Positions 22,137 to 30,759 of a stretch of DNA of 64,000 bases are shown one piece after another. How positions within the stretch are numbered: position 1 is the stretch's first letter; every line of letters starts with the position of its first letter. The notes beneath the pieces are model-generated. The model saw only the letters and a list, made by a program, of their open reading frames with translations, had not been told where the DNA came from and did no database searches. Where the stretch lies: assembly GCF_000747155.1 (NCBI RefSeq), contig NZ_AVCK01000012.1, forward strand, positions 1 to 64,000, given 5' to 3'. The stretch is from Arenimonas metalli CF5-1. GTDB lineage: Bacteria > Pseudomonadota > Gammaproteobacteria > Xanthomonadales > Xanthomonadaceae. The position numbers and the translations under genes are program-made.

Positions 22137-22162
22137 GGCCGCCACCCCCCGGGAGCCGGCCC

Positions 22163-25100
22163 ATGCCTTCGATGTCCGCCCTCCGCCGCGCATTCGCGCT
22201 GCTGATCCTCGCCACCGTGCTGGTGTCCGCCGGCTGCAAGCGCGACGCCAACCAGGTGCCCGAACTCCAGGGCGGCGACGCGGTGGATGCGCGGCCCGCG
22301 GTCGAGGGCTTTGGGCTGCTGGCCGCCGGGCGCGGCGAGCACCAGGGCCAGCTCGCGATCGAACTGCAGTTCTCGCAGCCGCTCGCGGCCAGCCAGGCCT
22401 TCGACGACCTGCTGGTGGTGACCGATGCCGACGGCGCGGTGGTGAAAGGCAGCTGGGTGCTCGACGGCGACGCGCAGGCGCTGCGCTTCCCCTACGTCGA
22501 GGCCAGCAAGGATTACGAAGTGCTGCTGCGCGCCGGCCTGGTGGCGGCCGACGGCAAGGCGCTGGGGCGCGAGGAGCGCCGCAAGGTCAACACCGGTCCG
22601 GTCGAGCCCGCCGTCGGCTTCGCGTCGCAGGGCAGCGTGCTGCCGGCGCGCGACACCCGCGGCCTGCCGGTGGTATCGGTGAACGTGCCCGAGGTGGACG
22701 TCGAGTTCCTGCGCGTGCGCGACAGCGAGGTCGCCAATTTCTTCGTCAGCTACCAGCGCGGCGGCCGCCGCGGCGGCTGGGAGCTGGGCGAAAGCCAGTG
22801 GGAAGAGCGCCCCGCGATCACCCGCGTCGCCGATTCGGTCTACCTTAACCGCTTCGTGCTCGGCGGCGCCGACAATGAGCGCCGGCTGAGCTACCTGCCG
22901 GTGCAGAACATCGCCGAGCTGCAGCAGCCCGGCGTGTACTTCGCGCTGATGCGGCGCGTGGGCGACTACGACGAGGCCTACGAGACCGCGATCTTCTTCA
23001 TCAGCGACATCGGCCTGCACCTGCGCGCCTACGGCGATCAGGTGCTGGTGCACACGGCTTCGCTGAAGTCGGGCGATCCCGCCGGCGACGTCGCGCTGCA
23101 GGTGCTCGACCGCAAGGGCGAAGTGGTGGCCCGCGCCACCACCGATGGCGCCGGCAACGCCCGCATCGCCTACACGCTCGACGCCAACCACGTGCTGGTG
23201 GCCAGCAGCGGCAACGACGTGTCCATGCTGCCGCTCAACCAGCCGGCGCTGGACCTGTCCGAGTTCTCGGTCGCGGGGCGGCCGCAGGCCTGGTTCGACG
23301 TGTTCGCGTGGTCGGGCCGCGATCTCTACCGGCCGGGCGAGACCCTGCGGGTGTCGGCGCTGATGCGCGACCACGACGGCCGCGCGGTGAAGGCGCAGCC
23401 GCTGTTCCTGAGCCTGAAGCAGCCCGACGGCAAGGTGTTCCTGGAAACCCAGCTGGCGGCCGAGGAAGGCGGCTACTATCGCTGGAGCCACGCGCTGCCG
23501 GTGGACGTGCCGACCGGCCGCTGGCAGGTCGAGTTCCGCACCGCGCCCGGCGCCAAGGACGTGGTGCAGGGCATGTCGCTGCGGGTCGAGGAATTCCTGC
23601 CCGAGCGCATGAAGCTGGAGCTGGCGAGCGCCGCCGAGGTGCTCACGCCCGGCAAGCCGCTGGCGCTGGACGTCACCGCGGCCTATCTCTACGGCGCGCC
23701 TGCGGCCGGCAACCGCTTCACCGCAAGGGTATCGGTGAGCGCGGAGCAGCATCCGCTCGAAGCCTTCCCGGATCATTTCTTCGGCGACCCCACGCTGGCC
23801 TTGCCGCGCGAGGCCAAGGACGCGGTGGACGAGGCGCTGGACGCGCAGGGCAAGCTCAGCGCGTCCATTCCCTTGCCCGAGGAAGTCGCCAAGCCCGCGG
23901 CGCCCGTGGCCGTGGTCGCCAGCGGCAGCGTGTACGAAAGTGGCGGCCGCCCGGTCAGCCGCAGCCTCAAGCGCGTGCTGTGGCCGGCCCCCGAACTGGT
24001 CGGCGTGCGGCCGATGTTCGATCCGAAGGAGGGCGCGCCGGCCAACGGCGTCGCCGGCTTCTCGCTGCTGCGCGCGCGCGCCGACGGCCAGCGCGTCGCG
24101 GGCGCGGCCCTGCAGGTGAGCCTGGTGCGCGAACGCCGCGACTACCACTGGCGCCAGGACCCGGGCGGCGGCTGGGGCTTCGACTACACCTCGCGCTTCG
24201 AGACGGTGGAAACCCGCGAGCTCGCCGTGCGCGCCGACGGCGACGTGCGCGTGGATTTCCCGGTGGAGTGGGGCGAATACCGCCTCGAGGTGCGCGACCC
24301 GGCCACCGGCCTGCTCACGCGCCTCCCCTTCGTGGCCGGCTGGAGCTGGGACAACCAGAACCGCGGCCTCGACGCGCGCCCCGACAAGGTCAAGCTGGCG
24401 CTGGACAAGACCGCCTACCGCGCCGGCGACACGCTGCGCGTCACCGTCACCCCGCCGCAGCCCGGCCAGGGCCTGCTGCTGGTCGAGACCGACCAGCTGC
24501 TGCACGTACAGCCGCTGCTGGCCAAGCCCGGCGAGACCTACGAGATCAAGGTCACCGAGGACTGGGAGCGGCACGACGTCTACATCACCGCGCTCGTCCT
24601 GCGCGGTGGCTCGGCGGTCGAGAAGGTGACGCCTGCGCGCGCCGTCGGCGTGGCCCACGTGCCGATGGACCGCGCCGACCGCCGCGTGCCCGTGACCGTG
24701 CAGGCGCCCGCGCAGGCGAGGCCCGAACAGCCGCTTCCCGTGGTGGTCAGCGCGCCGGCGCTGGCCGGCAAGACCGCGTGGGCGACGATCTCCGCGGTCG
24801 ACCTGGGCATCCTCAACATCACGCGCTTTCCGGTGCCCGACGCCGCGGCGCATTTCTTCGCGCAGCGCCGGTTGGGCGTCGAGGCGCACGACCTGTACGG
24901 CCGGGTGATCGAAAGCTTCGACGGCGAAGTGGCGCAGCTGCGTTTCGGCGGCGACATGGCGCTGCCGGCGCTGCCGCAGGCGCGGCGCCCGACCGCGCGC
25001 GTGCAGACCGTGGACCTGTTCGCCGGCCCGGTGGCGCTGGATGCGCAGGGCCGCGCGACGGTGGACGTGGCGGTGCCCGACTTCAACGGCACGCTCCGCG

Positions 25101-27070
25101 TCTCGGCCCTGGTCTTCAGCGACGAGGTGTACGGGCAGGGCAGCAGCGAGTCGGTGCTGCGCGCGCCCGTGCTGGCCGAGGTCAGCGCGCCGCGCGTGCT
25201 GGCGCCCGGCGACCGCAGCCTGGTGACGCTGGACCTGCAGAACTTCACCGGCGCCGAGGGCGCCTTCCAGGTGGACCTGCAGACCCGCGGCCCGATCGCG
25301 GTGGCCACCGGCCGCCGCGAGGTAAGGCTGGCGGCCGAGGCCAAGCAGACGCTCGAGTTCGCGCTCAGCGGCACCGAAGGCTTCGGCACCGGCACGCTGG
25401 TGCTGCGCGTCGAGGGCGGTGGCCACGTCGTGAACCGCGAGTTCGACGTGCCGGTGCGCGCGGCCTGGGGCGACATCGCCCGCTCGCAGGCGCGCACGGT
25501 GGCGCCTGGCAGCGCGCTCACGCTAGACCGCGCGCTGGCCGAGGGCCTGATGCCGGGCACCGTGTCGGCGCGCATGACCCTGACCACCCAGCCACCCATC
25601 CCGTTCGCGCGCGCACTGCAGGACCTGCTGGCCTATCCCTACGGCTGCGTCGAGCAGACCACCACGCGCGGCTACGCGGCCCTGCTGCTCGATGCCGACA
25701 GCGCCCGGCGCATGGGCTTCACCGGCCTCGATGAAGCCGCGCGCCGCCAGCAGCTCGAAGGCGCCTTCAGCCGCCTCGCGGCCCTGCAGGCGCCGAACGG
25801 CCACTTCTCGATGTGGGGTGGCAGCGACACCATGCCCATCCTCACGCCCTACGTCGCCGAGTTCCTGCTGGCCGCGCGCGAGGCCGGCTTCGCGGTGCCC
25901 GAGGCGCTGCTGCAGAAGACGCTCGAGCGACTGGGCGAGGACCTGCTTACCGGCGGCGTGCCTTTCTACCAGTACGACGACGCCGACCACCTGCGTTTCG
26001 CCTACCAGGCCCAGGCGGGCTACGTGCTGGCCAAGGTGAATCGCGCGCCGCTGGGCACGCTGCGCGCGCTGCACGACAACCAGCGCGGCAAGTCGCTGAC
26101 CGGGCTGCCGCTGATGCACCTGGGCCTGGCCTTGGCGCTGCAGGGCGACGAGGCCCGCGCCGCGGTCGCCGTGCGCGAGGCGCTGGCCAAGCCCGACGGC
26201 CGGCCGCGCTGGCTGGGCGATTACGGCACGCCGCTGCGCGACCAGGCGCTGATGCTGGCCCTGCTGGGCGAGAACAAGCGCGCCGACGGCGACCGCGATG
26301 CCCGCCTGCTGGCGCTGTCGCGCGACCTGCAGGCGCGCCTGGGCAAAAGCCGTTATTGGCTGAGCACGCAGGAGAAGATCGCGCTCGCGCGCCTGGGCCG
26401 CGGCCTGGCGCTCGACAGCGAGGCCACGTTCTCCGGCGTGCTGGCCGTGGGCGCGGAGGAAAAGACGCTGGAGGCCGACCGCGTGCTCAGCCGCGACTAC
26501 GGGTTCGGCGACCTCTCGGCCGGCGTGCGCTTCGTGCCGCAGGCGGAGGCGCCGGTGTTCGCGAGCATCGACGTCGCCGGCGTGCCGCGCACCGCGCCCG
26601 CGCCCGACGACAGCAAGATCAGCGTGCAGCGCACCTGGTTCAACCCGGACGGCACCCGCTGGACGCCGGGTCCGCTGCGCGAGGGCCAGGTGCTGGTGGC
26701 CGCGCTGCGGATCGAGGCGCGCGAGGCGATGCCCGATGCGCTGCTGGTGGACCTGCTGCCGGCGGGCCTGGAGATCGAGAACCTCAACCTCACGGACCCG
26801 GCGCAATGGGCCGACGTGGTGATCGAGGGCGTGACGCTCACCGACCGCGGCGATCACGCCGAGAAGCTGCACGAGGAGTACCGCGACGACCGCTACGTGG
26901 CCGCGCTCAAGCTCTACGCAGGCCAGCCGGCGCAGCTGTTCTACCTGGTGCGGGCGGTGACGCCCGGCACCTACGTGGTGCCGCCGCCGCAGGTCGAGGA
27001 CATGTACCGGGCCGAGCTGCGCGGCGTCGGCAGGGCGGTGCCGGCGACGGTGACCGTCGTGCAGCCCTGA
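22163..27070 (+). CDS. yfhM: Bacterial alpha-2-macroglobulin lipoprotein (YfhM/ECAM type)
   Basis: This 1635-residue lipoprotein matches the size of E. coli YfhM (ECAM), a protease trap anchored in the cell envelope that is thought to protect the periplasm when peptidoglycan is breached. The signal peptide ends at lipobox VSAGC with Cys25. Successive MG-type beta domains fill the N-terminal two thirds (for example RDLYRPGETLRVSALMRD at about 390). The intact thioester motif YGCVEQT has Cys1162 and Gln1165, so the covalent trap should work. The following helices (GHFSMWGGSD, TPYVAEFLLAAREAGF) form the thioester domain. The neighbour pbpC overlaps the stop, the same pairing as in E. coli. An ATG at 22172 is an alternative start. 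Confidence 0.93.
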   Translation: MPSMSALRRAFALLILATVLVSAGCKRDANQVPELQGGDAVDARPAVEGFGLLAAGRGEHQGQLAIELQFSQPLAASQAFDDLLVVTDADGAVVKGSWVLDGDAQALRFPYVEASKDYEVLLRAGLVAADGKALGREERRKVNTGPVEPAVGFASQGSVLPARDTRGLPVVSVNVPEVDVEFLRVRDSEVANFFVSYQRGGRRGGWELGESQWEERPAITRVADSVYLNRFVLGGADNERRLSYLPVQNIAELQQPGVYFALMRRVGDYDEAYETAIFFISDIGLHLRAYGDQVLVHTASLKSGDPAGDVALQVLDRKGEVVARATTDGAGNARIAYTLDANHVLVASSGNDVSMLPLNQPALDLSEFSVAGRPQAWFDVFAWSGRDLYRPGETLRVSALMRDHDGRAVKAQPLFLSLKQPDGKVFLETQLAAEEGGYYRWSHALPVDVPTGRWQVEFRTAPGAKDVVQGMSLRVEEFLPERMKLELASAAEVLTPGKPLALDVTAAYLYGAPAAGNRFTARVSVSAEQHPLEAFPDHFFGDPTLALPREAKDAVDEALDAQGKLSASIPLPEEVAKPAAPVAVVASGSVYESGGRPVSRSLKRVLWPAPELVGVRPMFDPKEGAPANGVAGFSLLRARADGQRVAGAALQVSLVRERRDYHWRQDPGGGWGFDYTSRFETVETRELAVRADGDVRVDFPVEWGEYRLEVRDPATGLLTRLPFVAGWSWDNQNRGLDARPDKVKLALDKTAYRAGDTLRVTVTPPQPGQGLLLVETDQLLHVQPLLAKPGETYEIKVTEDWERHDVYITALVLRGGSAVEKVTPARAVGVAHVPMDRADRRVPVTVQAPAQARPEQPLPVVVSAPALAGKTAWATISAVDLGILNITRFPVPDAAAHFFAQRRLGVEAHDLYGRVIESFDGEVAQLRFGGDMALPALPQARRPTARVQTVDLFAGPVALDAQGRATVDVAVPDFNGTLRVSALVFSDEVYGQGSSESVLRAPVLAEVSAPRVLAPGDRSLVTLDLQNFTGAEGAFQVDLQTRGPIAVATGRREVRLAAEAKQTLEFALSGTEGFGTGTLVLRVEGGGHVVNREFDVPVRAAWGDIARSQARTVAPGSALTLDRALAEGLMPGTVSARMTLTTQPPIPFARALQDLLAYPYGCVEQTTTRGYAALLLDADSARRMGFTGLDEAARRQQLEGAFSRLAALQAPNGHFSMWGGSDTMPILTPYVAEFLLAAREAGFAVPEALLQKTLERLGEDLLTGGVPFYQYDDADHLRFAYQAQAGYVLAKVNRAPLGTLRALHDNQRGKSLTGLPLMHLGLALALQGDEARAAVAVREALAKPDGRPRWLGDYGTPLRDQALMLALLGENKRADGDRDARLLALSRDLQARLGKSRYWLSTQEKIALARLGRGLALDSEATFSGVLAVGAEEKTLEADRVLSRDYGFGDLSAGVRFVPQAEAPVFASIDVAGVPRTAPAPDDSKISVQRTWFNPDGTRWTPGPLREGQVLVAALRIEAREAMPDALLVDLLPAGLEIENLNLTDPAQWADVVIEGVTLTDRGDHAEKLHEEYRDDRYVAALKLYAGQPAQLFYLVRAVTPGTYVVPPPQVEDMYRAELRGVGRAVPATVTVVQP

Positions 27071-29433
27071 ACGCGGCGGCGTCCGCACCGCGCCGCCGCG
27101 GCAGGCGGCGCGGGCGTTGGGTCGCGGCGCTGGTGGCGCTGCTCGCGGTGGCGTTCGTGCTCGACCGCCTGTTCCCGCCGCCGCTGCCCGCGGCCGAGGG
27201 TGCCGGCGCGGTGGTGCTGGCCGCGGACGGTTCGCCGCTGCGCGCCTTCGCGGGGCGCGACGGCGTGTGGCGCTATCCGGTCACGGTGGACGAGGTCTCG
27301 CCGCACTACATCGAAGCGCTGCTTACCTACGAAGACCGCTGGTTCCGGCGCCACCCGGGCGTCAATCCTCTCGCCCTGGCGCGCGCGGGTGGCCAGTGGC
27401 TCGCGAACGGGCGGGTGGTGTCCGGCGGTTCAACGCTGACCATGCAGGTCGCGCGCATCCTCGAGCCGCACCGGCGCACGCCGGCCGGCAAGCTGCGGCA
27501 GGCGCTGCGCGCGCTGCAGCTGGAGTGGCGCATGGACAAGGACGAGATCCTGGCGCTGTACCTCAACCACGCGCCCTTCGGCGGCCCGATCGAGGGCGTC
27601 GAGGCGGCGAGCTGGGCCTACCTCGGCAAGCCGGCGCGCGAACTCTCGCGCGCCGAGGCCGCGCTGCTGGCCGTGCTGCCGCAGGCGCCGAGCCGGCTGC
27701 GCCCCGACCGGCATCCGCAGGCCGCGCAGGCCGCGCGCGACAAGGTGCTGGCGCGGATGGTCGCGCGAGGCGCCTGGTCGCCCGCCGAAGTGGCCGACGC
27801 GCGCCTGGAGCCGGTGGTCGCGCGCAAGCTGCAGCCGCCGATGTCGGCCGCGCTGCTCGCGGGCCGGCTGCGCGGCGCCGACCCGCGCGCCGCGCGCATC
27901 CGCAGCACGCTCGACGCCGGCCTGCAGCGCGTGCTCGAGGAGCGCGTGGCGGCGTACTTCTCGCGCCTGCCCGAACGCACCTCGGCCGCCCTGCTGGTGG
28001 TGGATAACGAGACGCTGGAGGCGCGCGCCTACGTCGGTTCGCTGGCTTTCGGCGATGCGCGCCGCCTGGGCCACGTCGACATGGTGCGGGCCACGCGCTC
28101 GCCGGGCTCGACGCTCAAGCCCTTCCTGTACGGGCTGGCGATCGATGACGGCCTGGTGCACTCGGCCAGCCTGCTGGTGGACGCGCCGCAGAGCTTCGGC
28201 GACTACCGGCCGGCGAACTTCGACCCGACCTTCAATGGCCCGGTGACCGTGGCCGAGGCGCTGAGGCTGTCGTTGAACGTGCCGGCCGTGGATTTGCTGG
28301 ACCGGGTCGGGCCGGAACGGTTCGCGGCGCGGCTGGCGCATGCGGGCCTGGTGCTGCAGCTGCCGCGCGGCGCGCAGCCGAACCTGTCGATGATCCTCGG
28401 CGGCACCGGCACGCGGCTCGAGGACCTGGTGGGCGCCTACCGCGCGCTCAACCACGGTGGCCTCGCCGGCAAGGTGCGCTACCGGCCCGACGCGCCGCGC
28501 CAGGAGCGCCGGCTGCTGTCGCCCGAGGCGGCCTGGATCATCCGCGAAATCCTCGAGCAGCACGGGCGGCCGGGCCAGCGCGACGAGGCCTTCGACACCG
28601 GCGGCCGCCCGAGCGTGGCCTGGAAGACCGGCACCAGCTACGGCTTCCGCGACGCCTGGGCGCTGGGCGGCACGGCGCGCCACACCGTGGGCGTGTGGGT
28701 CGGGCGGCCGGACGGCACGCCGCTGCCCGGGCAGTACGGCGCGATCACCGCGCTGCCGCTGCTGTTCGAAGTGGTGGACAGCCTGCCGCGGGCGCCGGCC
28801 GACGCGGCGCGGCGAGCGCGCCCCGCGGGTGTTCGCGAAGTGGCGATCTGCTGGCCGCTGGGGCTGGCCGAGGATGCGGCCGCGCCGGGCCTGTGCCACC
28901 GCCGGCACGACGCGCTGGCGCTGGCCGGCGTGCTGCCGCCGACCCTGCCCGAACGCGAGGCGCGGCAGTGGAGCGCCGGGCGCCTGGTGCTGTCGGTGGA
29001 TGCCCGCACCGGCCAGCGCCTCTCGGCCGCCTGTACGCGCGTCCACGCCCGCGAACGCCTCGAGGTGGCCCGCTGGCCCAGCCTGGCCTATCCCTGGCTA
29101 CCGGCCGCCACGCGGCGCGCCAGCGCCATCCCGCCGCTGGCGACCGACTGCGCGCCGGACGCCCTGGCGGCCATGGAATCCCTGCGCATCGACGGCCCGG
29201 GCGAGGGCGCGCGCCTGGCGCGCACGCCCGGCAGCCCGACGCCCGCGACGCTGCGCCTGCGCGCGATCGGCACCGAGTCGCGCGTGCGCTGGCTGGTGAA
29301 CGACCGCCTCGCCGGCGAAACCCGCGGCGCCCGCTACTGGACCCACGCCTTCCCGGACCCGGGCCCGCAACGCATCACCGCCCTGGCCGACACCGGCGCC
29401 TGGGCCGAACTCAACCTCCGCGTGGTGCGGTAG
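27067..29433 (+). CDS. pbpC: Penicillin-binding protein 1C
   Basis: PbpC is a class A-like PBP with glycosyltransferase and transpeptidase domains. No ATG or GTG suits the start. The only codon giving the usual basic N-terminus and membrane helix is a CTG at 27067, overlapping the yfhM stop as CTGA. It gives 788 residues (E. coli PbpC has about 770). GTG at 27133 falls inside the hydrophobic helix and would lose the basic leader. The glycosyltransferase domain (TYEDRWFRRHPGVNP, GGSTLTMQVAR, YLNHAPFGG) covers about 50-250. The transpeptidase has Ser348-x-x-Lys351 in GSTLKPF, SLN at 402-404 and KTGTS from Lys520. A C-terminal domain of about 170 residues (family BiPBP_C-like) follows. Confidence 0.9.
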   Translation: MNAAASAPRRRGRRRGRWVAALVALLAVAFVLDRLFPPPLPAAEGAGAVVLAADGSPLRAFAGRDGVWRYPVTVDEVSPHYIEALLTYEDRWFRRHPGVNPLALARAGGQWLANGRVVSGGSTLTMQVARILEPHRRTPAGKLRQALRALQLEWRMDKDEILALYLNHAPFGGPIEGVEAASWAYLGKPARELSRAEAALLAVLPQAPSRLRPDRHPQAAQAARDKVLARMVARGAWSPAEVADARLEPVVARKLQPPMSAALLAGRLRGADPRAARIRSTLDAGLQRVLEERVAAYFSRLPERTSAALLVVDNETLEARAYVGSLAFGDARRLGHVDMVRATRSPGSTLKPFLYGLAIDDGLVHSASLLVDAPQSFGDYRPANFDPTFNGPVTVAEALRLSLNVPAVDLLDRVGPERFAARLAHAGLVLQLPRGAQPNLSMILGGTGTRLEDLVGAYRALNHGGLAGKVRYRPDAPRQERRLLSPEAAWIIREILEQHGRPGQRDEAFDTGGRPSVAWKTGTSYGFRDAWALGGTARHTVGVWVGRPDGTPLPGQYGAITALPLLFEVVDSLPRAPADAARRARPAGVREVAICWPLGLAEDAAAPGLCHRRHDALALAGVLPPTLPEREARQWSAGRLVLSVDARTGQRLSAACTRVHARERLEVARWPSLAYPWLPAATRRASAIPPLATDCAPDALAAMESLRIDGPGEGARLARTPGSPTPATLRLRAIGTESRVRWLVNDRLAGETRGARYWTHAFPDPGPQRITALADTGAWAELNLRVVR

Positions 29434-29439
29434 AGAAAG

Positions 29440-29594
29440 GCGTTGCCACGGATAAAAGCGGATGAACACAGATGAACACGGATAGAGCAGAAGAACTTGT
29501 TTGGTTTTCGGCGAGTGAGCCGCACTTGGCTATGCCAGCCCAAACCGCATTGCCTTATCTGCTTTGATCCGTGTTCATCCGTGGCAAAAAACGC
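29440..29594. repeat. Palindromic element A with 10-bp unit arms
   Basis: This element fills the gap between convergent pbpC and peroxiredoxin genes. The left arm (29440-29490) and right arm (29557-29594) are inverted copies built of roughly 10-bp units containing ACGGAT, GCGGAT or ACAGAT. Compared with the reverse complement of the right arm, the left arm has exactly two additional units (20 bases), and the flanking sequence is otherwise near identical. The right arm ends within three bases of the peroxiredoxin stop. The 66-base interior shows no terminator. It is related to elements at 31663 and 41133 but belongs to an ACGGAT subtype. Confidence 0.8.
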
Positions 29595-29596
29595 TT

Positions 29597-30079
29597 TTAC
29601 GCCGGCAGGTGCTCGAGGACGTATTCGGCGGAGGAGACCTTGAATTCGCCCGGGGCCTCGACGTGGAGCTGCTTGACGATGCCGTCCTCGGCGTAGAGGG
29701 CGAAGCGCTTCGCGCGCAGGCCCATGCCGAAGGCGGTGGCGTCGAGCTGCAGGCCCATGGCCTGGGTGAACGCGCCGTTGCCGTCGGCCAGCATGTGCAC
29801 GCCGGCGGGCACGTCCTGGCTCTTGGCCCAGGCGTCCATCACGAAGGCATCGTTGACCGACAGGCAGGCGACCTCGATGTCGCGCTTGGCGAATTCATCG
29901 AAGTGCTCGACGTAGCCGGGCAGGTGCTTGGCCGAGCAGGTCGGGGTGAACGCGCCCGGCACCGCGAACAGCAGCACCTTCTTGCCGCCGAACAGATCGG
30001 CCGTGTCCACGGCCTGCACGCCGTCCTTGAGCATGTTGAGGGTGGCCTGGGGAATCTTGTCGCCGATCTGGATGGTCAT
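29597..30079 (-). CDS. Peroxiredoxin, Prx5/AhpE-like thiol peroxidase
   Basis: This 160-residue thiol peroxidase reduces hydrogen and organic peroxides. The peroxidatic Cys48 lies in PGAFTPTCSAKHLPGY, the signature of the Prx5 subfamily, which often uses glutaredoxin or thioredoxin as reductant. Further conserved parts are CLSVNDAFVMDAW and MGLRAKRFALYAEDGIVKQLHVE. No second conserved Cys (resolving) is obvious. The ATG at 30079 follows ggagctgcc; the open frame continues upstream to 30226 but without family sequence. It is divergent from hsp20, so the 145-base gap holds promoters in both directions. Confidence 0.92.
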   Translation of the reverse strand: MTIQIGDKIPQATLNMLKDGVQAVDTADLFGGKKVLLFAVPGAFTPTCSAKHLPGYVEHFDEFAKRDIEVACLSVNDAFVMDAWAKSQDVPAGVHMLADGNGAFTQAMGLQLDATAFGMGLRAKRFALYAEDGIVKQLHVEAPGEFKVSSAEYVLEHLPA

Positions 30080-30148
30080 GGCAGCTCCGGGGAAGGGGAG
30101 GGAAACGGAACGCGAGTTTAACCATCCCGCGTGACGCCCGGGTGGGGG

Positions 30149-30176
30149 CTTGAAGCCGAGGTGCAGGACCCTATGT
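30149..30176 (+). promoter_or_regulatory. Sigma-32-type heat-shock promoter for hsp20
   Basis: CTTGAAG at 30149-30155 and CCCTATGT at 30169-30176 are separated by 13 bases. The E. coli RpoH consensus is CTTGAAA, 13-14 bases, then CCCCATnT, so there is one mismatch in each box. Transcription would begin near 30183, about 42 bases before the hsp20 ATG. Confidence 0.68.
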
Positions 30177-30224
30177 TCCGGACATGGCGGCCGGGCTGGC
30201 CGCCGCTGACACGGAGAGACGAAC

Positions 30225-30665
30225 ATGAGCCTGACCCGCTACCCGACCACCGCCCCGCGCCACCTGCAGGACGAGATCAAGCAGGTGTTCGACAAGTTCT
30301 TCAACGGCGACGACACCGACGCCTCGAGCGTCGTCACCAGCCAGTGGGTGCCGCGCGTGGACATCAAGGAGGAGGCCGAGCGCTTCCTGATCCTGGCCGA
30401 CCTGCCGGGCGTGGACCCGAACGCGATCGAGGTGCAGATGGACAAGGGCATCCTCTCGATCAAGGGCGAGCGCCAGACGGAATCGGTGACCGAGGGCGAC
30501 CGCTACTCCCGCATCGAGCGCGCGCACGGCGTGTTCTACCGCCGCTTCGCGCTGCCCGACAGCGCCAACCCCGAAGGCATCACCGCCACCGGCAGGCACG
30601 GCGTGCTCGAGATCAGCATCCCCAAGCGCCCGGAGACCACCCCGCGCCGCATCCAGGTGATGTGA
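30225..30665 (+). CDS. Small heat shock protein, Hsp20/alpha-crystallin family
   Basis: This is a 146-residue ATP-independent holdase that keeps unfolding proteins soluble until DnaK/ClpB can refold them. The N-terminal arm (RYPTTAPRHLQDEIKQVFDKFF) is short. The alpha-crystallin domain spans about 42-135, from WVPRVDIKEEAERFLILADLPGVD through ILSIKGERQ and YSRIERAHGVFYRRFALP to GVLEISIPKRP. The usual C-terminal I-x-I is replaced by RRIQVM. A strong ribosome site (ggagaga) and a sigma-32-like promoter precede it. A hairpin terminator lies downstream, before the co-chaperone gene cbpA. Confidence 0.94.
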   Translation: MSLTRYPTTAPRHLQDEIKQVFDKFFNGDDTDASSVVTSQWVPRVDIKEEAERFLILADLPGVDPNAIEVQMDKGILSIKGERQTESVTEGDRYSRIERAHGVFYRRFALPDSANPEGITATGRHGVLEISIPKRPETTPRRIQVM

Positions 30666-30690
30666 CCTGTGGGAGGGGCTTCAGCCCCGA
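30666..30690. repeat. REP-like unit (single)
   Basis: The 25-base unit at 30666-30690 contains a hairpin GGGGCT-TC-AGCCCC. It matches one arm of the palindrome at 42716-42784 apart from three A/G or T/C changes; two of these are on opposite sides of the hairpin and keep it paired. Confidence 0.7.
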
Positions 30691-30709
30691 TCGCCCCGAA
30701 GGCATAAAC

Positions 30710-30748
30710 TGGACCCGCGGGCTCGGCCTGCGGGTCCACTTCTTTCGC
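30710..30748 (+). terminator. Hairpin terminator after hsp20
   Basis: A 13-bp stem (one G-T pair) pairs 30710-30722 (TGGACCCGCGGGC) with 30726-30738 (GCCTGCGGGTCCA). The loop is TCG and the T-rich stretch CTTCTTTCG follows. It lies just 22 bases before cbpA, so that gene may have a further promoter or depend on read-through. Confidence 0.6.
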
Positions 30749-30759
30749 AAGGCCACACG

